Shown: one piece after another, positions 24,269-35,843 of the stretch
How the letters are laid out: the number at the start of each line of letters is the position of its first letter
How positions within the stretch are numbered: position 1 is the stretch's first letter
Source of the DNA: Margaritifera margaritifera
Lineage: Eukaryota > Mollusca > Bivalvia > Unionida > Margaritiferidae
Direction: 5' to 3'
NCBI GenBank assembly: GCA_029931535.1
Contig: JAQPZY010001664.1
Location: 4,866,501 to 4,930,500 of the forward strand
DNA length: 64,000 nucleotides
The notes under the pieces: generated by a model
Told to the model about the DNA's origin: nothing
Database searches by the model: none
Seen by the model: only the letters and a program-made list of their open reading frames with translations
Translations under genes and position numbers: made by a program

Positions 24269-24391
24269 TGCCAACATTTGTGGAGAGGCATCTTAAAAAC
24301 GGGAACAGATACCATGATCATTTCAATCGAAATCATTGTATAAGAAACTTAGTGTGTGTTTGTGAAACAGAGAGAATTGACATTACGACGA

Positions 24392-24460
<69 letters not shown>

Positions 24461-24605
24461 TTTATTCCTACTTTTAAAAATATCACAACACTTATTTGTG
24501 GAGAGGCATCTTAAAAACGGGAACAGATACCATGATCATTTCAATCGAAATCATTGTATAAGAAACTTAGTGTGTGTTTGTGAAACAGAGAGAATTGACA
24601 TTACG

Positions 24606-24669
<64 letters not shown>

Positions 24670-24811
24670 TATTTTATTCCTACTTTTAAAAATATCACGA
24701 CACTTATTTGTGGAGGCATCTTAAAAACGGGAACAGATACCATGATCATTTCAATCGAAATCATTGTATAAGAAACTTAGTGTGTTTGTGAAACAGAGAG
24801 AATTGACATTA

Positions 24812-24856
<45 letters not shown>

Positions 24857-24891
24857 TTTATTCCTACTTTTAAAAATATCACGACACTTAC
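24269..24891. repeat. Three tandem ~190-225-base units in left terminal repeat
   Basis: Each unit contains GGCATCTTAAAAACGGGAAC, AATCATTGTATAAGAAACTT, 'GAATTGACATTACGACG', a (GA)n tract of variable length and 'TATTTTATTCCTACTTTT'. The right arm has two units. Confidence 0.93.
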
Positions 24892-25925
24892 GTTTTTTAT
24901 GGTATATTTTCCTTAATAAATTTCAAAAACACACATTCCATTAAAAAAATCACATCGATAGGAAAAAAAATCCTCTTTTTTTCAGTAAAATATCACAAGA
25001 TTGCATTGGAGACATAGTCTACTAAAATCCTTCTTTTGAAAACGTAGATGTAAAATTCTCGCAAAATATTACATCCAAACGTTCCGTGATGTATTTTGAC
25101 TTAAGGTTGACACAATTTCCATTGATCCCAAATTATATGATGGGTTGTGCGTTAGCTTTTATTTTGTAAAGAGACTAACGGTCAGGCACAGAAAAAGACA
25201 CGTCTACTCTTCTCACTGTGTTAATAGCAACTGAGGGCGATTCAAAGCGAACGCGGTAAGAAAATATTTGTAGCCAATGAAATTACTTATAATGAGTGAC
25301 GAAGTGTTTTGTTATAGATTCCAGACAGGCAGTGTGGCAAAATAATGCCTATGGCCTGTTTTTTTACGATTGCGGTGCAGACAGACTAGAGAGAATTTGC
25401 AATCATGTTAAGAATTCGTGTCCTGTAACATTTTTTCTCGCCACGCTAAATACTGAACTGTAACATTATTGGCTCGGGTTTTGAAACTGAAAAAAAAAAT
25501 GTTGTCACTGAGTCATTTTGACATACACACACACATAGAGCGAGAGAGAGAGAGAAGGGCTACACTATTTAGGGGTCGTTTTATTTCAAACTAGTGAATT
25601 TGGAGACTTGTATGAAGTTACGATTTCTGATACAGTTACAAGTTTGTGTGTTTGGAAAAATGGCAAACATCGGATAGACATTTGTGTCGTGACACATGTA
25701 AAGTTGAGAGTCTGTGCTAGTTTCAAAATTAACGTCACAAAGCTTTCTATTGCTCCTAGACATTTCCATTTTGGCAAATTTTAAGTAAAGCAAGCCATTA
25801 TCACAAACATAGGTAGAGACAGGGTGTATAGATAGTTTCCCTGTGTGAAACTCCATCAGATCTTAGTCAGACTTTAAGAGAGAGACTCTATGTAAAACTC
25901 CATCAGATCTAAGTCAGATTTCAAG

Positions 25926-28900
25926 ATGAAAAGATCACGCCCAATCCATGAGAAACCAGAAGAAGCAACGAAGAGGCCACGGCGACGAAGACTTGCCGTG
26001 CCACCTGAAACACCGCTCGCTGAAGTGCTAGCTCAAGTCGATGCTAGCGATTTCGAAGAAGAGATGAGTGAGCCTGAAACCAAAACCCAGCCCAAAGAAC
26101 CCACCACCACCAGAACCCCAGACCAAGAAAGACCTACTGTGGCTCCCGAAAATTACTATCGGATTCGGGAGACACAAAAAATAACCTCTAAAAATTTAGA
26201 ACCACGGCATACACTCACACGGTCCACTTTAAAGACTTCACGTCCGAATTACCTCCCGAAAAAGCTGCCGGGTTCATTACCGATTTGTGGGAATATGTGT
26301 TACAGAACTTGAAACGACAATGCGGAGCCAAAGTGAACGATCGATTGAGACTGGCCATTCATCACGACAGTTTGAAGTCCCCTGTTTGGATCGAGTTCAG
26401 CACCCCGGCAGAATTAACACCAGCCAAAGTCATCACCAAAATAGAACACGTTCAACAATCCAACGAAAAGTTTACCATCACCGATGGAAAGGCCACACTT
26501 TACATGACTCAAGTCTCTCCTCCTCGAGGGAGCGGACGAAGTAGGAAAGCGTTACTGCTGGACGACCTTCGCAGTACCAAACACAGTGTCGTCCAAATCC
26601 ACAATGCCCAAGACCAGATGTGCTTGGCTCGGGCCATCGTGGTGGTGCGAACGTATGCCAACAAGAACGAGAGCGCAGAATGGAAAAGAGCCTGGATGAA
26701 CATTCGACGATCGAACAGACCCCAACAACGAAACGAAGCAGAACTCTTGTTACGACAAGCAGGCATCCCCAAAGAGACCGTGTGTGGCATTTCTCAAATG
26801 CAACAACTTCAAGACGTCTTGGCTCTTGGCTACACTTTGAAAGTACACCCTCAAGAAGTGCGCGGATATCTGCTGTTTCGAGGCCCCAATTTTCCCGAAG
26901 GAAAATACATTCACGTGTATTACCACCAAGAACATTTCGATGCCATCACCAGTATCACAGGATTTCTGGGACACTCTTACTACTGCGAGAAATGTGACAA
27001 AGGATTTAACAATCGGGAGCGACACACTCATTGCGGTCAGAGATGTCGGGGCTGTTTAGCGGCCAAACCATGCCTTCCTGAACAACACGTCCATTGTGAG
27101 ACGTGTCGACGAACTTTTGTCAGTCCCTCTTGTTACGAACAACATCGCAAGACACAAGGACACCAACAAAAATGTGCTTGCGACGTATTGAAATTGTGCT
27201 CCACGTGTGGAAACCTGATTGAAACCAGTGACCCAAAGAGACACGTTTGTGCCGGAAAGAAAAGATGCCGCTTTTGCGAGCAGATGGTGGATTATGATCA
27301 TCAATGTTTCATGCAAAAGTACGACAATACACTGAAGAAAGAATTAAAGAGGGATCAGAAGAAGAACCAAGTGGATTTCATCTTTTTTTATTTTGAATGC
27401 ATGCAAGAAACGGGCATTCACATTCCCAATTTCTGCGTGACTCATCGGGCTTGTGAGAAGTGCATCCAAGAATCTATCCACTTTCACTGTCCTCATTGTA
27501 GTAGGATTCCAGGAGGACGTGAAAAAATCTTTCGCGGTGCCAACACTTTGTCCGAGTTTGCTGAATGGATTTTAGACCCCACCGACGAGACTTGGAGCGA
27601 AGAGGACATTCAACGTTACGGAGACTGTCATCGCTATGCGACCGTCATAGCTCACAATTTCAAGGGATACGATGGACAGTTTTTGTTAAATTATTATTTG
27701 CGACAAGGTACCGAACGCCCTAAAGTCACCATGAACGGAATCAAACTCATCTACATGAAAGTGGGACAAGTGCAGTTCAAAGATTCCATTAGTTATTTAG
27801 CCATGCCTTTGAGTCGAATGCCTAAAACGTTTGGTATGACAGAAATGGCCAAAGGATATTTTCCCCACTTCTTCAATACGGAAGCCAATCAACACGCCGT
27901 GCTACCGCATTTGCCTGACGTGAACTGTTACAACCCCGACGGAATGCGACCCGAACAGCGAGAAGCCTTTCACACTTGGTACCGCGCTCACCAGTCAGAA
28001 CCGTTTGACTTCCAAGAAGAAATGCTCAAGTACTGTCGATCCGATGTGGACATTTTACGCCGTTGCTGTGGAAAGTTTCGAGAGTTATTTCTAGATCACG
28101 GAGACATCTATCCTTTGAAAGAAGCGTCCACCCTACCTAAAGCCTGTGCCTTAGTGTACACCAAAAACTTCATGCCCGAGAACGAAGTAGCCATCATAGA
28201 CTCCAACACGTCTCTTTTTACCAAGCGTCAATACTCGGCCAAAGCTTTGCGTTGGCTCCATTACTTGTGCCAAAAAGAAGACAAATAGATACAACATGCC
28301 AGAAACGGAGGAGGAGAAAAGAAGATTGGATCTTATTCCGTGGATGGTTGGGATTTAGAAAACCCGCACACGGTGTACGAATTTCAGGGCTGCTTGTTTC
28401 ACGGATGCCCTACCTGTTTTCCTAAACGAAACCTGAAAAGTCCTTATTCAGACTCCACCATGGAACAGTTGTACGAACGCACTTACCAACGATGACTCCA
28501 CTTAGAAAGTCAAGGATACAAAGTGGTAGAAATGTGGGAGCACGAGTACGATCGACGTTTGAAAACCGATCCTGAATTCAGGAGCATCACCGAAAGTTAC
28601 GACGTGACCGACATCCGAACCTATGGATAAATGGCACATTTTGTTTGGAGGACGAACCAACGCCACTCGCTTGCTGAACGACGTAGACGAATGAAAAGGA
28701 GAAGAAATCAAGTACATCAACGTGTGTTCGTTGTATCCTTGGGTGTGCAAATACAAACGATTTCCGACCGGACACCCTGAAATCTTGACAGAACACATCG
28801 ACGTGGAATACATTCGTCAATACGAAGGATTGATCAAATGTAAAGTCTTACCCCCGACCAACTTGTTCCATCCTATCTTACCTCATCATTACCAAGGAAA

Positions 28901-30131
28901 ACTGATGTTTCCTTTATGTCGTACGTGTGCCGAAACGTGCAACCAAGATCACCCCTGTGACCACACGGAGGAAGAACGCGCTTTGACAGGAACGTGGGTC
29001 AGCGCCGAATTGTTTCGGGCTCTGGATCGTGGATACCGTTTGTTGAAAGTGTACGAAATCTGGCACTTTCCAACCACAGCACAATACCAAAAGGACGACG
29101 CCTCGAATCCAGGCATTTTCTCGGGGTACGTCAACCAGTTTCTCAAACTCAAACAAGAAGCCAGCGGCTATCCCTCGTGGTGTCAGACTCCCGAAGACCA
29201 AGTCCGATTCAAAGAAGAGTACCGTGACATCGAAGGCATCACTTTGGAAGACGTAGAAAAAAACGAAGGAAGAAGATCGTTTGCCAAAGTCATGCTCAAT
29301 TGCTTGTGGGGAAAAATGGCACACCGTACGATCTTACCCAAGACGGAATACTTGACCGATCCCTATCGCTACTTTCAACTGGTGGATAACAAAAGTGTAC
29401 TAGTCAAACACGTATAAATCGTCCGTGATGATTTGATCTATGTCAATTTCGAAGAAGATAGCAATTTTGTATAGCCCGACCATTTTAGCAACGTGGTCAT
29501 TGCAGCTTACGTGACCGCTCATGCTCGCTTGAAGTTGTACGACGAAGCTTTAGAAGTCTTGGGAGATCGTGTCCTGTACTTTGACACCGACAGTTGTTTC
29601 TACATCCATAGGCCCGGTTGCCCACACCCTACCATCCAAGGAGATCGCTTAGGAGCCTGGACGGACGAGCACCCTCAAGACACCATTCTGAGGTTTGCCA
29701 GTGGCGGCCCAAAAAATTACGGCTACCAATACCGAGACCAAGAAGGCCAACTTCCCACCGAATGTAAAGTCAAAGGATTGACCCTGACCTATCGAAACAG
29801 CCTAGTGGTTAACTTTGAGGTTTTGAAAAATGCTTTGCTGTCTGGACAAGTGGAAGACTTTCGAGTGCAAACGTTAGAACCTCACAAGATCGTACGGTTA
29901 CCCAATCACCAAATCGTCACTCGCCCTGAAGGAAAAGTTTACCAAATCGTGTACCAGAAACGAGTGAGACTTCCAGACCACACCACTTTGCTTCACGGAC
30001 ACGCCGATCTGCAGTATAAAAAAGGGACCACTTTCAAGCCAAACCATCATTCCATTCCACCAATTCAGGTTCCAGCCGTCGAGAGAGCAACATCATACCA
30101 TCATACAGGGAACAGCATGGCGGAGTTGTGA
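25926..30131 (+). pseudogene. Protein-primed family B DNA polymerase (Polinton PolB), broken
   Basis: Starts at ATG 25926 with a basic N-terminus (MKRSRPIHEKPEEATKRPRR). A cysteine/histidine-rich zinc-binding region lies around 26975-27315, typical of animal Polinton polymerases. Exonuclease motif II (HNFKGYD, 27653) and III (YCRSDVD, 28033), the HTVYEFQGCLFHGCPTC block (28367) and polymerase motif C FDTDS (29580) are present. Breaks: frameshift near 26190, TAG 28286, TGA 28493, frameshift near 28610, TGA 28692, TAA 29415 and TAG 29472. Catalytic residues also deviate: exonuclease I has Tyr for the usual Asp (codon 27389), motif A has Asn for Asp (28719) and motif B has Cys for Ser (29301). 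No active enzyme can be made from it. The exact 3' end is uncertain after about 30000. Confidence 0.93.
30015..30024 (+). promoter_or_regulatory. TATA-like box at the 3' end of the polymerase gene
   Basis: TATAAAAAAG, about 100 bases before ATG 30118 and ahead of a unit that ends in the stem-loop at 30544. Confidence 0.45.
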
Positions 30132-30520
30132 CCAGGCCAGCGAGGCGATTATCTTGGATAAAGCCTGGGGAGGCGGTACCATCCATTGCTACCATGAGAG
30201 GCAAGCCATCCAGATCAACAACATCAGATCAGCCGTACAAGGTGGCAAAAAAGAAAAAATGGGAGAGGCCAGCCATCAAGGAATGCGAGGAGAGGGAGCC
30301 ACCCAGCTACCGAAAATCGATACCAGCGGGTGTATTCCGGTCACTCCATTCACATGCTGTTACACCCAAATAATACAAAGGGATGGGCAAAGAAAGGGAA
30401 GCGGGATGTTTACTGCGACCTAATCTACTCCCTCCAAAATAACAATATGCAGTTGACGGAGGAGCAGGACTTCCCGGGGAATGCTGCACAGCGACGGCTG
30501 GAGTAGTCAGCATACCAGAC
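30118..30520 (+). other. Unrecognised transcription unit between polymerase and hairpin repeats
   Basis: Lies between a TATA-like box and a histone-type stem-loop. Several overlapping short frames are open; one (30128-30373, no ATG) is basic and proline-containing (SDQPYKVAKKKKWERPAIKE) and another runs 30154-30423. None is recognisable, and frame breaks are likely. It may be a decayed small Polinton gene. Confidence 0.3.
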
Positions 30521-30543
30521 TACTTACGAGGGGAAAACATAAC

Positions 30544-30559
30544 AGCCCTTTTAAGGGCT
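30544..30559 (+). terminator. Histone-like stem-loop, degenerate
   Basis: AGCCCTTTTAAGGGCT: 6-bp stem, TTTA loop. The size and loop fit the histone class, but no purine-rich downstream element follows, so this site is weaker than the other three in the element. Confidence 0.5.
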
Positions 30560-31104
30560 ATCATGCCTCGTTTGCCTGAATCAATGGGGTTTTCAATTTG
30601 GCTTTTTCTCGAAAACCCCTTTTGATTATACTCTTTTAAAACACAAATTTGATCAATTTCGAACCACCGTCTAAAAAATTACAACTTACAATTGTAGTGT
30701 GCGTGATACGAAAAAGATATGAGTAATTCTTACTCAAAAATTGGTATTGTTTTTTTTTGTAAATAATATGTACACTTTGTACACAAAATTTTCACAACTG
30801 GAAATACTCGCGTTAAATGGAAAATTTTTTGTAACTCGTAGTATTGTCATAATTGAACAAGTGGCTTACACTTTATTGGTATTAGTGACAGCCCGACTTA
30901 GTTTAACTGGGCAGAATTTGATCATGTATGTACGTTCCTGACGTTTCAGCTTCCGTCACGCTTCGCGCTTTCGCTTGCCTAGTCCGTGCCGCCTGTGCCA
31001 CTCCAGACAGCATCCTTGAAGCAATTCAATCAACAAGTGCGCTACAACGCCCACATATATACCTGTAAACATTGTGGTTCTAGTCCTATGTACAGGTATA
31101 AATG

Positions 31105-31400
31105 TACACACTCTCCAATAGCGCGCATTCATTTAACCCCCTTAATTGTGGGGAACCATGCTGCGCTGGAGGGGTGTACTCAGCAAAGTGTCAGATGTGT
31201 TGCGAACTGTTAACACACCTGACTAAATATGAAATTAAAACTTACACATCCCTCTGGGGTGTGTAAACTGTACACATCCTCCAATAGCGCGCATTCAATT
31301 AACCCCCTTAATTGTGGGGAACCATGCTGCGCTGGAGGGGTGTACTTAATTAGAGTCAGGTGGTTGCAAACTGTCAACACACCTGACCACTAAATCCCCC
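31105..31400. repeat. Duplicated double-hairpin module
   Basis: Two ~165-base direct copies each contain an imperfect inverted repeat (CTCCAATAGCGCGCAT ... ATGCTGCGCTGGAG around CCCCCTTAATTGTGGGG) followed by a second (GTCAG.TGTGTT ... AACACACCTGAC). No coding. It lies between the polymerase remnants and the second N-terminal copy. Confidence 0.8.
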
Positions 31401-31525
31401 TATGCGTACTTTGCACGCTGCGGGGGTACATAGTCGCACATGCCCGAAGGGCGAAAACGACTCTAATCCAAGCAAGAAGAAGAAGCCAAACCATTCATTG
31501 CAAATACAGACGTCAACCTAGAAAG

Positions 31526-31999
31526 ATGAATTTCACACAGATAAAAGACTCATATTCAACATCATCGACTTCTGTCTCCACAATACTGACAGAGCAAAGT
31601 TCGTCCAAGAAGGAAAATGATTTAGTCGTCCCTAAAGATTATTATCGCATTCTAGAGACTAACAAAGTGACTTCCAGAAAATTTAGAACCACCACTTATA
31701 CGTACACAGTGAAATTTAAAGACTTCACGTCTGAAGTTCCAGTACAGAAAGCAGCAGGTTTCATTACGGACTTATTTGACTCATTGTTGGAGGAACTGAA
31801 AGGACAGTGCCAAGTCAAAGATCAAGATCGATTGAGTCTATCGATGTCTCACCATAGTTTGAAATCTCCTGTGTGGCTCGGCTTTAGTACACCGGCAGAA
31901 TTAACTTCTTCCAAACTCTTGGACAAAATTCAAGACGCTCAATCAATGAGAGAAGAATTTGACATCACCGATGGAAAAGTGACTATTCAAATGACATAG
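31526..31999 (+). pseudogene. Partial second copy of polymerase N-terminal region
   Basis: 157 codons from ATG 31526. The block from DYYRILETNKVTSRKF through SLKSPVWLGFSTPAELT to FDITDGKVTIQMT is clearly homologous to the N-terminal region of the polymerase at about 26145-26505 (NYYRIRETQKITSK; SLKSPVWIEFSTPAELT; FTITDGKATLYMT). The first ~40 residues differ. It stops at TAG immediately after the shared region. The frame is intact across the stretch where the main copy is frameshifted. It could be the relic of a second polymerase gene or a retained stand-alone N-terminal domain. The function of this region is unknown to me. Confidence 0.75.
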
Positions 32000-32620
32000 G
32001 TTTCACTTCCAAGTAAAGAAGACAGCCGATGCACTTGATTTACTCTTCGTGCTTAAGAAGAAGTGGGTATAGCATGTTGGATACACCCCAAGATTTACGA
32101 CTGAAAAGATGTACGTGACTGTAAAAGTCTTGGATTCAACGCTTGGACACAAGAGGTAGCTGACCATGACAGAACCGTGGTCTTCACTTGTGAAACGTAT
32201 TCCGTGGAAGGAAGTCAACGATCGTGTTCAGACCTTAGAGGATTATAAACACTTGATACAAGAACTGTTTTCATGTGTGTCTTTGTGACTGCTTTTCTTG
32301 GATTTCGTTTTCCAGGACATTCGTGGTGGACTATTTTTGAGGAACAGTGTTGGTGCTTGACTAACCAAAACCATGACCATTCACACTTTATCGGTGCACG
32401 AAAGACAAATGGTGCTCAAAGTGTTGAGACTCGTGATGAACACGAATGGTGTACCTCTGTGTGAAGAAGACCAGTGAACTTTGATTCAAAGTTAAAAGTG
32501 ACATTTTTTGCTTGATGTGTTTTTGTGTTTCATGACTTGTAAATATGATTTTGCGCTTTATAACTTGTAAATATGTTTTTGTTTGTTGTGTTGACATTTT
32601 TTGAAAAAAAACATTAAACG
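32000..32620 (+). other. Decayed unrecognised stretch in Polinton
   Basis: Short open fragments on the plus strand (for example MYVTVKVLDSTLGHKR near 32109 and MTIHTLSVHERQMVLKVLRL near 32374) look like former coding sequence broken by stops. Neither is recognised. Confidence 0.3.
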
Positions 32621-32631
32621 TGTATGAAACG

Positions 32632-32639
32632 TATAAAAT
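32632..32639 (+). promoter_or_regulatory. TATA-like box of ATPase unit
   Basis: TATAAAAT, 54 bases before the ATG at 32686. Confidence 0.5.
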
Positions 32640-32685
32640 GTCTTGTGTCTTTCGTATTCTTCTCAAAATTCTTTCTACCTCAGTC

Positions 32686-33435
32686 ATGGCTGCATCTTCT
32701 TCTTCCTCTGCCTCGTCTGCCTCTTCTGCTTCTTTTGTGGTCAAAGTGATCGACGAAAAGTTAGATCGTCCAAGTTGGGAGGCTTTGAATCTGCGCCATC
32801 CTTTTAACATGTTGATTGCTGGACCGAGTGGTTCAGGAAAAACCGAATTTGTCAAACGTTTGATCGAACACAAATCTCATCTGTTCGATCGTCCTCCTCA
32901 ACGCATCGTGTGGTGTTACAAAGACTGGCAATCGTCTTACACCTTACTTCGTGAAAGTCAAGGAGAGGCCATTTCGTTTGTGGAAGGCATCCCTCGCGAA
33001 GACGATGGGATCGTGTCTGACGTGAGTCAAACACATCTGGTTATCTTCGACAACATGTTAGGAGAAGACGAAGAAGAAATGAAACTTTGGTTTACACGAA
33101 AAGGCCATCATCGTAATGCCAGCATCATTTACATTACTCAAAATTGATTTCAACAAAGTAAAGCCCATCGTACCATCAGTCTCAACGCTCATTACGTGGT
33201 GTTATTTAAAAACCCCAGAGACAAATCTCAAGTGCAAGCGTTAGCTAAACAAAGAAGACGACGATCTTTTTGCAAATGGCTCAAGATCTGGTGGAAGAAA
33301 TCCTACGAGAAGAAATCATCAGGGACAGAACGGAATGGGAGGAGACACAAAGAGTGCAGCAGCAACACCAAATACAGCAACAGCAGTCATAACCACAACT
33401 CTTGCAGCAGCAGCTACAACTCTTACAGCCCATAA
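32686..33435 (+). pseudogene. Polinton ATPase (Walker A GPSGSGKT), one in-frame stop
   Basis: Start at ATG 32686, giving a Ser/Ala-rich leader, then RHPFNMLIAGPSGSGKTEFV with a perfect Walker A motif, IVWCYKDWQ, and HLVIFDNMLGEDEEE as a Walker B-like strand and acidic pair. This layout matches the ATPase of Polintons and adintoviruses, which belongs to the FtsK/HerA-type packaging ATPases. A TGA at 33145-33147 cuts the frame, which stays open and recognisably conserved to about 33251 (FKNPRDKSQVQALAKQ) and then runs into low-complexity sequence to 33435. I chose 32686 rather than an upstream ATG because of the TATA-like box 54 bases before it and the Ala/Ser leader. It would be inactive unless the stop is read through. 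Confidence 0.82.
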
Positions 33436-33572
33436 AACTACCAGACGGAGAAGTTACCTGTAAGATGGATTGTGAGGAGTTTGCCCTCTCTTTCACCAGA
33501 AAGAGAGCTTGTCCTACAGCCACGAGACCCGTGGCCAAACGTGGCCGCCCTGCTGCTGCTACTAGAAGTTAA
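33276..33572 (+). pseudogene. Small Polinton ORF, Gln-rich with basic C-terminus, one stop
   Basis: ATG 33276 opens MAQDLVEEILREEIIRDRTE followed by a Gln-rich stretch. TAA at 33390 interrupts, then the same frame continues to a Lys/Arg-rich end (FTRKRACPTATRPVAKRGRP) and TAA at 33570. It overlaps the tail of the ATPase frame. The histone-type stem-loop lies 21 bases after the final stop, as in a histone gene. It is not recognised. A short acidic/Gln-rich protein with a basic tail could bind nucleic acid, but that is a guess. Confidence 0.45.
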
Positions 33573-33592
33573 ACACAACTTCTTACCCCAAC

Positions 33593-33608
33593 GGCCCTTT
33601 TCAGGGTC
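33593..33608 (+). terminator. Histone-type stem-loop after ATPase unit
   Basis: GGCCCTTTTCAGGGTC: 6-bp stem including one G-U pair, TTTC loop, followed by ACCCA and 7 bases later AGAAAAGA. A full match to the bipartite animal histone 3'-end signal. Confidence 0.85.
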
Positions 33609-33660
33609 ACCCAGATCTCTAGAAAAGATAACCACTCTCAGATTGCCTAAAGAAATTTAA

Positions 33661-35085
33661 AAAGGGTTGTGTGTTTGTGTTTGTCTTTGTCTTCCCACTC
33701 AAAAAAATAAAAAATAAAATTACTTTCCTTCTAAAAAAAATGTAAGTGTGGTGTGTGTTTGTATAGAGTGAAAGTTTGGTGTATGTGTTTGATAACAAAA
33801 TTTAAAAAGGGTTGTGTGGTGTGTTTGTCTTTGATAAAAAAATAAAAAATAAACAAAATTTAAAATGGTTGTGTGGTGTGTGTTTGTGTTTGATTAAAAA
33901 ATAAAAATAAACAATTTTAAAAATGGTTGTGTGCTGTGTGTTTGTTTTTTTTAAAAAAAAATAAAAAAATTTGTATGTAGGGTGTTTGTGTTTGATAAAA
34001 AAAAATTAAAAAGGGTTGTGTGGTGTGTGTTTGTCTTTGATAAAAAAAAATAAAAAAATAAAAAAAAATTTAAATGGTTGTGTGGTGTGTGTTTTTCTTT
34101 AATTAAAAAATAAAAAATAAAAAAATTTTAAAAAATGGTTTTGTGGTGTGTGTTTGTGTTTGATAAAAAATAAAAAATAAAAAATTTTAAAAAATGGTTG
34201 TGTGGTGTGTGTTTGTATTTTATAAAAAATAAAAATAAACAATTTTAAAAATGGTTGCGTTGTGTGTTTGTGTTTTTTTATAAAATAAAAAATTTTGTAT
34301 GTAGGGTGTTTGTGTTTGATAAACAAAATTTAAAAAGGGTTGTGTGATGTGTGTTTGTCTTTGATAAAAAAATAAAAAATAGAACTTTTTTTAAATGGTT
34401 GTCTGTTTTTCTTTAATTAAAAAATAAAAAATAAACAAATTTTAAAAAATGGTTGTGTGGTGTGTGTTTGTGTTTGATAAAAAATAAAAAATAAAAAAAA
34501 TTTAAAATGGTTGTGTGGTGTGTTTGTGTTTTATAAAAAATAAAAAATAAAAAAATTTAAAAAATGGTTGTGTGGTGTGTGTTTGTGTTTTATAAAAAAT
34601 ACAAAATAAAAAAATTTTAAAATAGTTGTGTGGTGTGTGTTTGTGTTTTATAAAAAATAAAAAATAAAAATTTTTTAAAATGGTCGTGTTGTGTGTTTGT
34701 GTTTTATAAAAAATAAAAAATATAAAAAATTTAAAATGGTTGTGTGGTGCGTGTTTGTGATTGATTAAAAAATAAAAAATAAAAAATAAAAAAATTTAAA
34801 ATGGTTGTGTGGTGTGTGTTTGTGTTTTTAAAAAAAAAAAAAAAATTTGTATGTAGGGTTTTGTGTTTGTGTTTGATAAAAAAATTAAAAATTAAAAATT
34901 AAAAAGGTGTTGTGTGTGTTTGTGTTTGATAAAAAATTCAAAATAAAAATTGTTTAAAATGGTTGTGTGGTGTGTGTTTGTCTTTGATTAAAAAATAAAA
35001 AATATATTTTTTTTTCATTATTGGTTGTGTGATGTGTGTTTGTGTTTTATAAAAAATAAAAAATAAAATTTAAAAAAAAAACTCT
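33661..35085. repeat. ~60-base minisatellite, about 22 copies, almost cytosine-free
   Basis: Units combine 'GGTTGTGTGGTGTGTGTTTG' with a run of T and A such as 'TTTTATAAAAAATAAAAAAT'. The plus strand has hardly any C across 1.4 kb. There is no coding potential. Confidence 0.93.
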
Positions 35086-35194
35086 GGGTTATAATTTATT
35101 TCTAATGAATGAGAATAAATTTTGGAATGGATTGAAAATTGTAATTGTGGAGAGGTAATTGAAAACTATATCGATAATCGGTTCTGTATATCTT

Positions 35195-35440
35195 GTGGCG
35201 TGGAAAGGGATTGAAATTAATTTTTGCGCGGACGTGATGGAAAACTATATTGGAATTTGGGTGGAATGCTCTGTCTGTAGCTTAGTGCTTCATGTAGGAT
35301 TGAAATCAGTTTTTGCGCGGACGTGATTGAAAACTATATCGGAATTTGGGTGGAATGCTCTGTCTGTAGCTTAGTGCTTCATGTAGGATTGAAATCAGTT
35401 TTTGCGCGGACGTGATTGAAAACTATATCAGAATTTGGGT
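35195..35440. repeat. Three tandem units inside Polinton, the last partial
   Basis: Repeated 'TTTTTGCGCGGACGTGATTG', 'AAACTATATCGGAATTTGGG' and 'TGGAATGCTCTGTCTGTAGC'. Confidence 0.9.
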
Positions 35441-35789
35441 GTTGTTCTATATCAGGTTAGGAATGGTTGTAGCATGAGATCATGGAGTGATGTGTTTGTT
35501 ATCTTGCTTGCATTTGAGAGTTAGTTTGGTTTGGTAATAAAGTTGTTATTGCTGTTGTCGGAGTTCGTTCTATGTTGATTCTTTGAGGATACAGTTATTG
35601 ATTTGTGGTTTTTGAAACTAGCACAGACTCTCAACTTTACATGTGTCACGACACAAATGTCTATCCGATGTTTGCCATTTTTCCAAACACACAAACTTGT
35701 AACTGTACCAGAAATCATAACTTCATACAAGTCTCCAAATTCACTAGTTTGAAATAAAACGACCCCTAAATAGTGTAGCCCTTCGCTCG

Positions 35790-35843
<54 letters not shown>

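Larger units (their letters stand above)
22263..25728 (+). repeat. Polinton left inverted terminal repeat
   Basis: Reverse complement of 35610-38882, followed by eye from AGTAGTAGAGGG at the tip to 'GCTAGTTTCAAAA' at the inner edge. The arms differ by scattered substitutions and by length changes: three copies of the (GA)n-bearing unit here versus two on the right. The arm contains the small outward-facing ORF, its TATA-like box and a histone-type stem-loop. Confidence 0.92.

Noticed and set aside
26509..27316. Open frames antisense or out of frame within the polymerase gene (also 28502-29324)
   Set aside because: Shadows of the conserved polymerase frame. Only the plus-strand frame carries family motifs.
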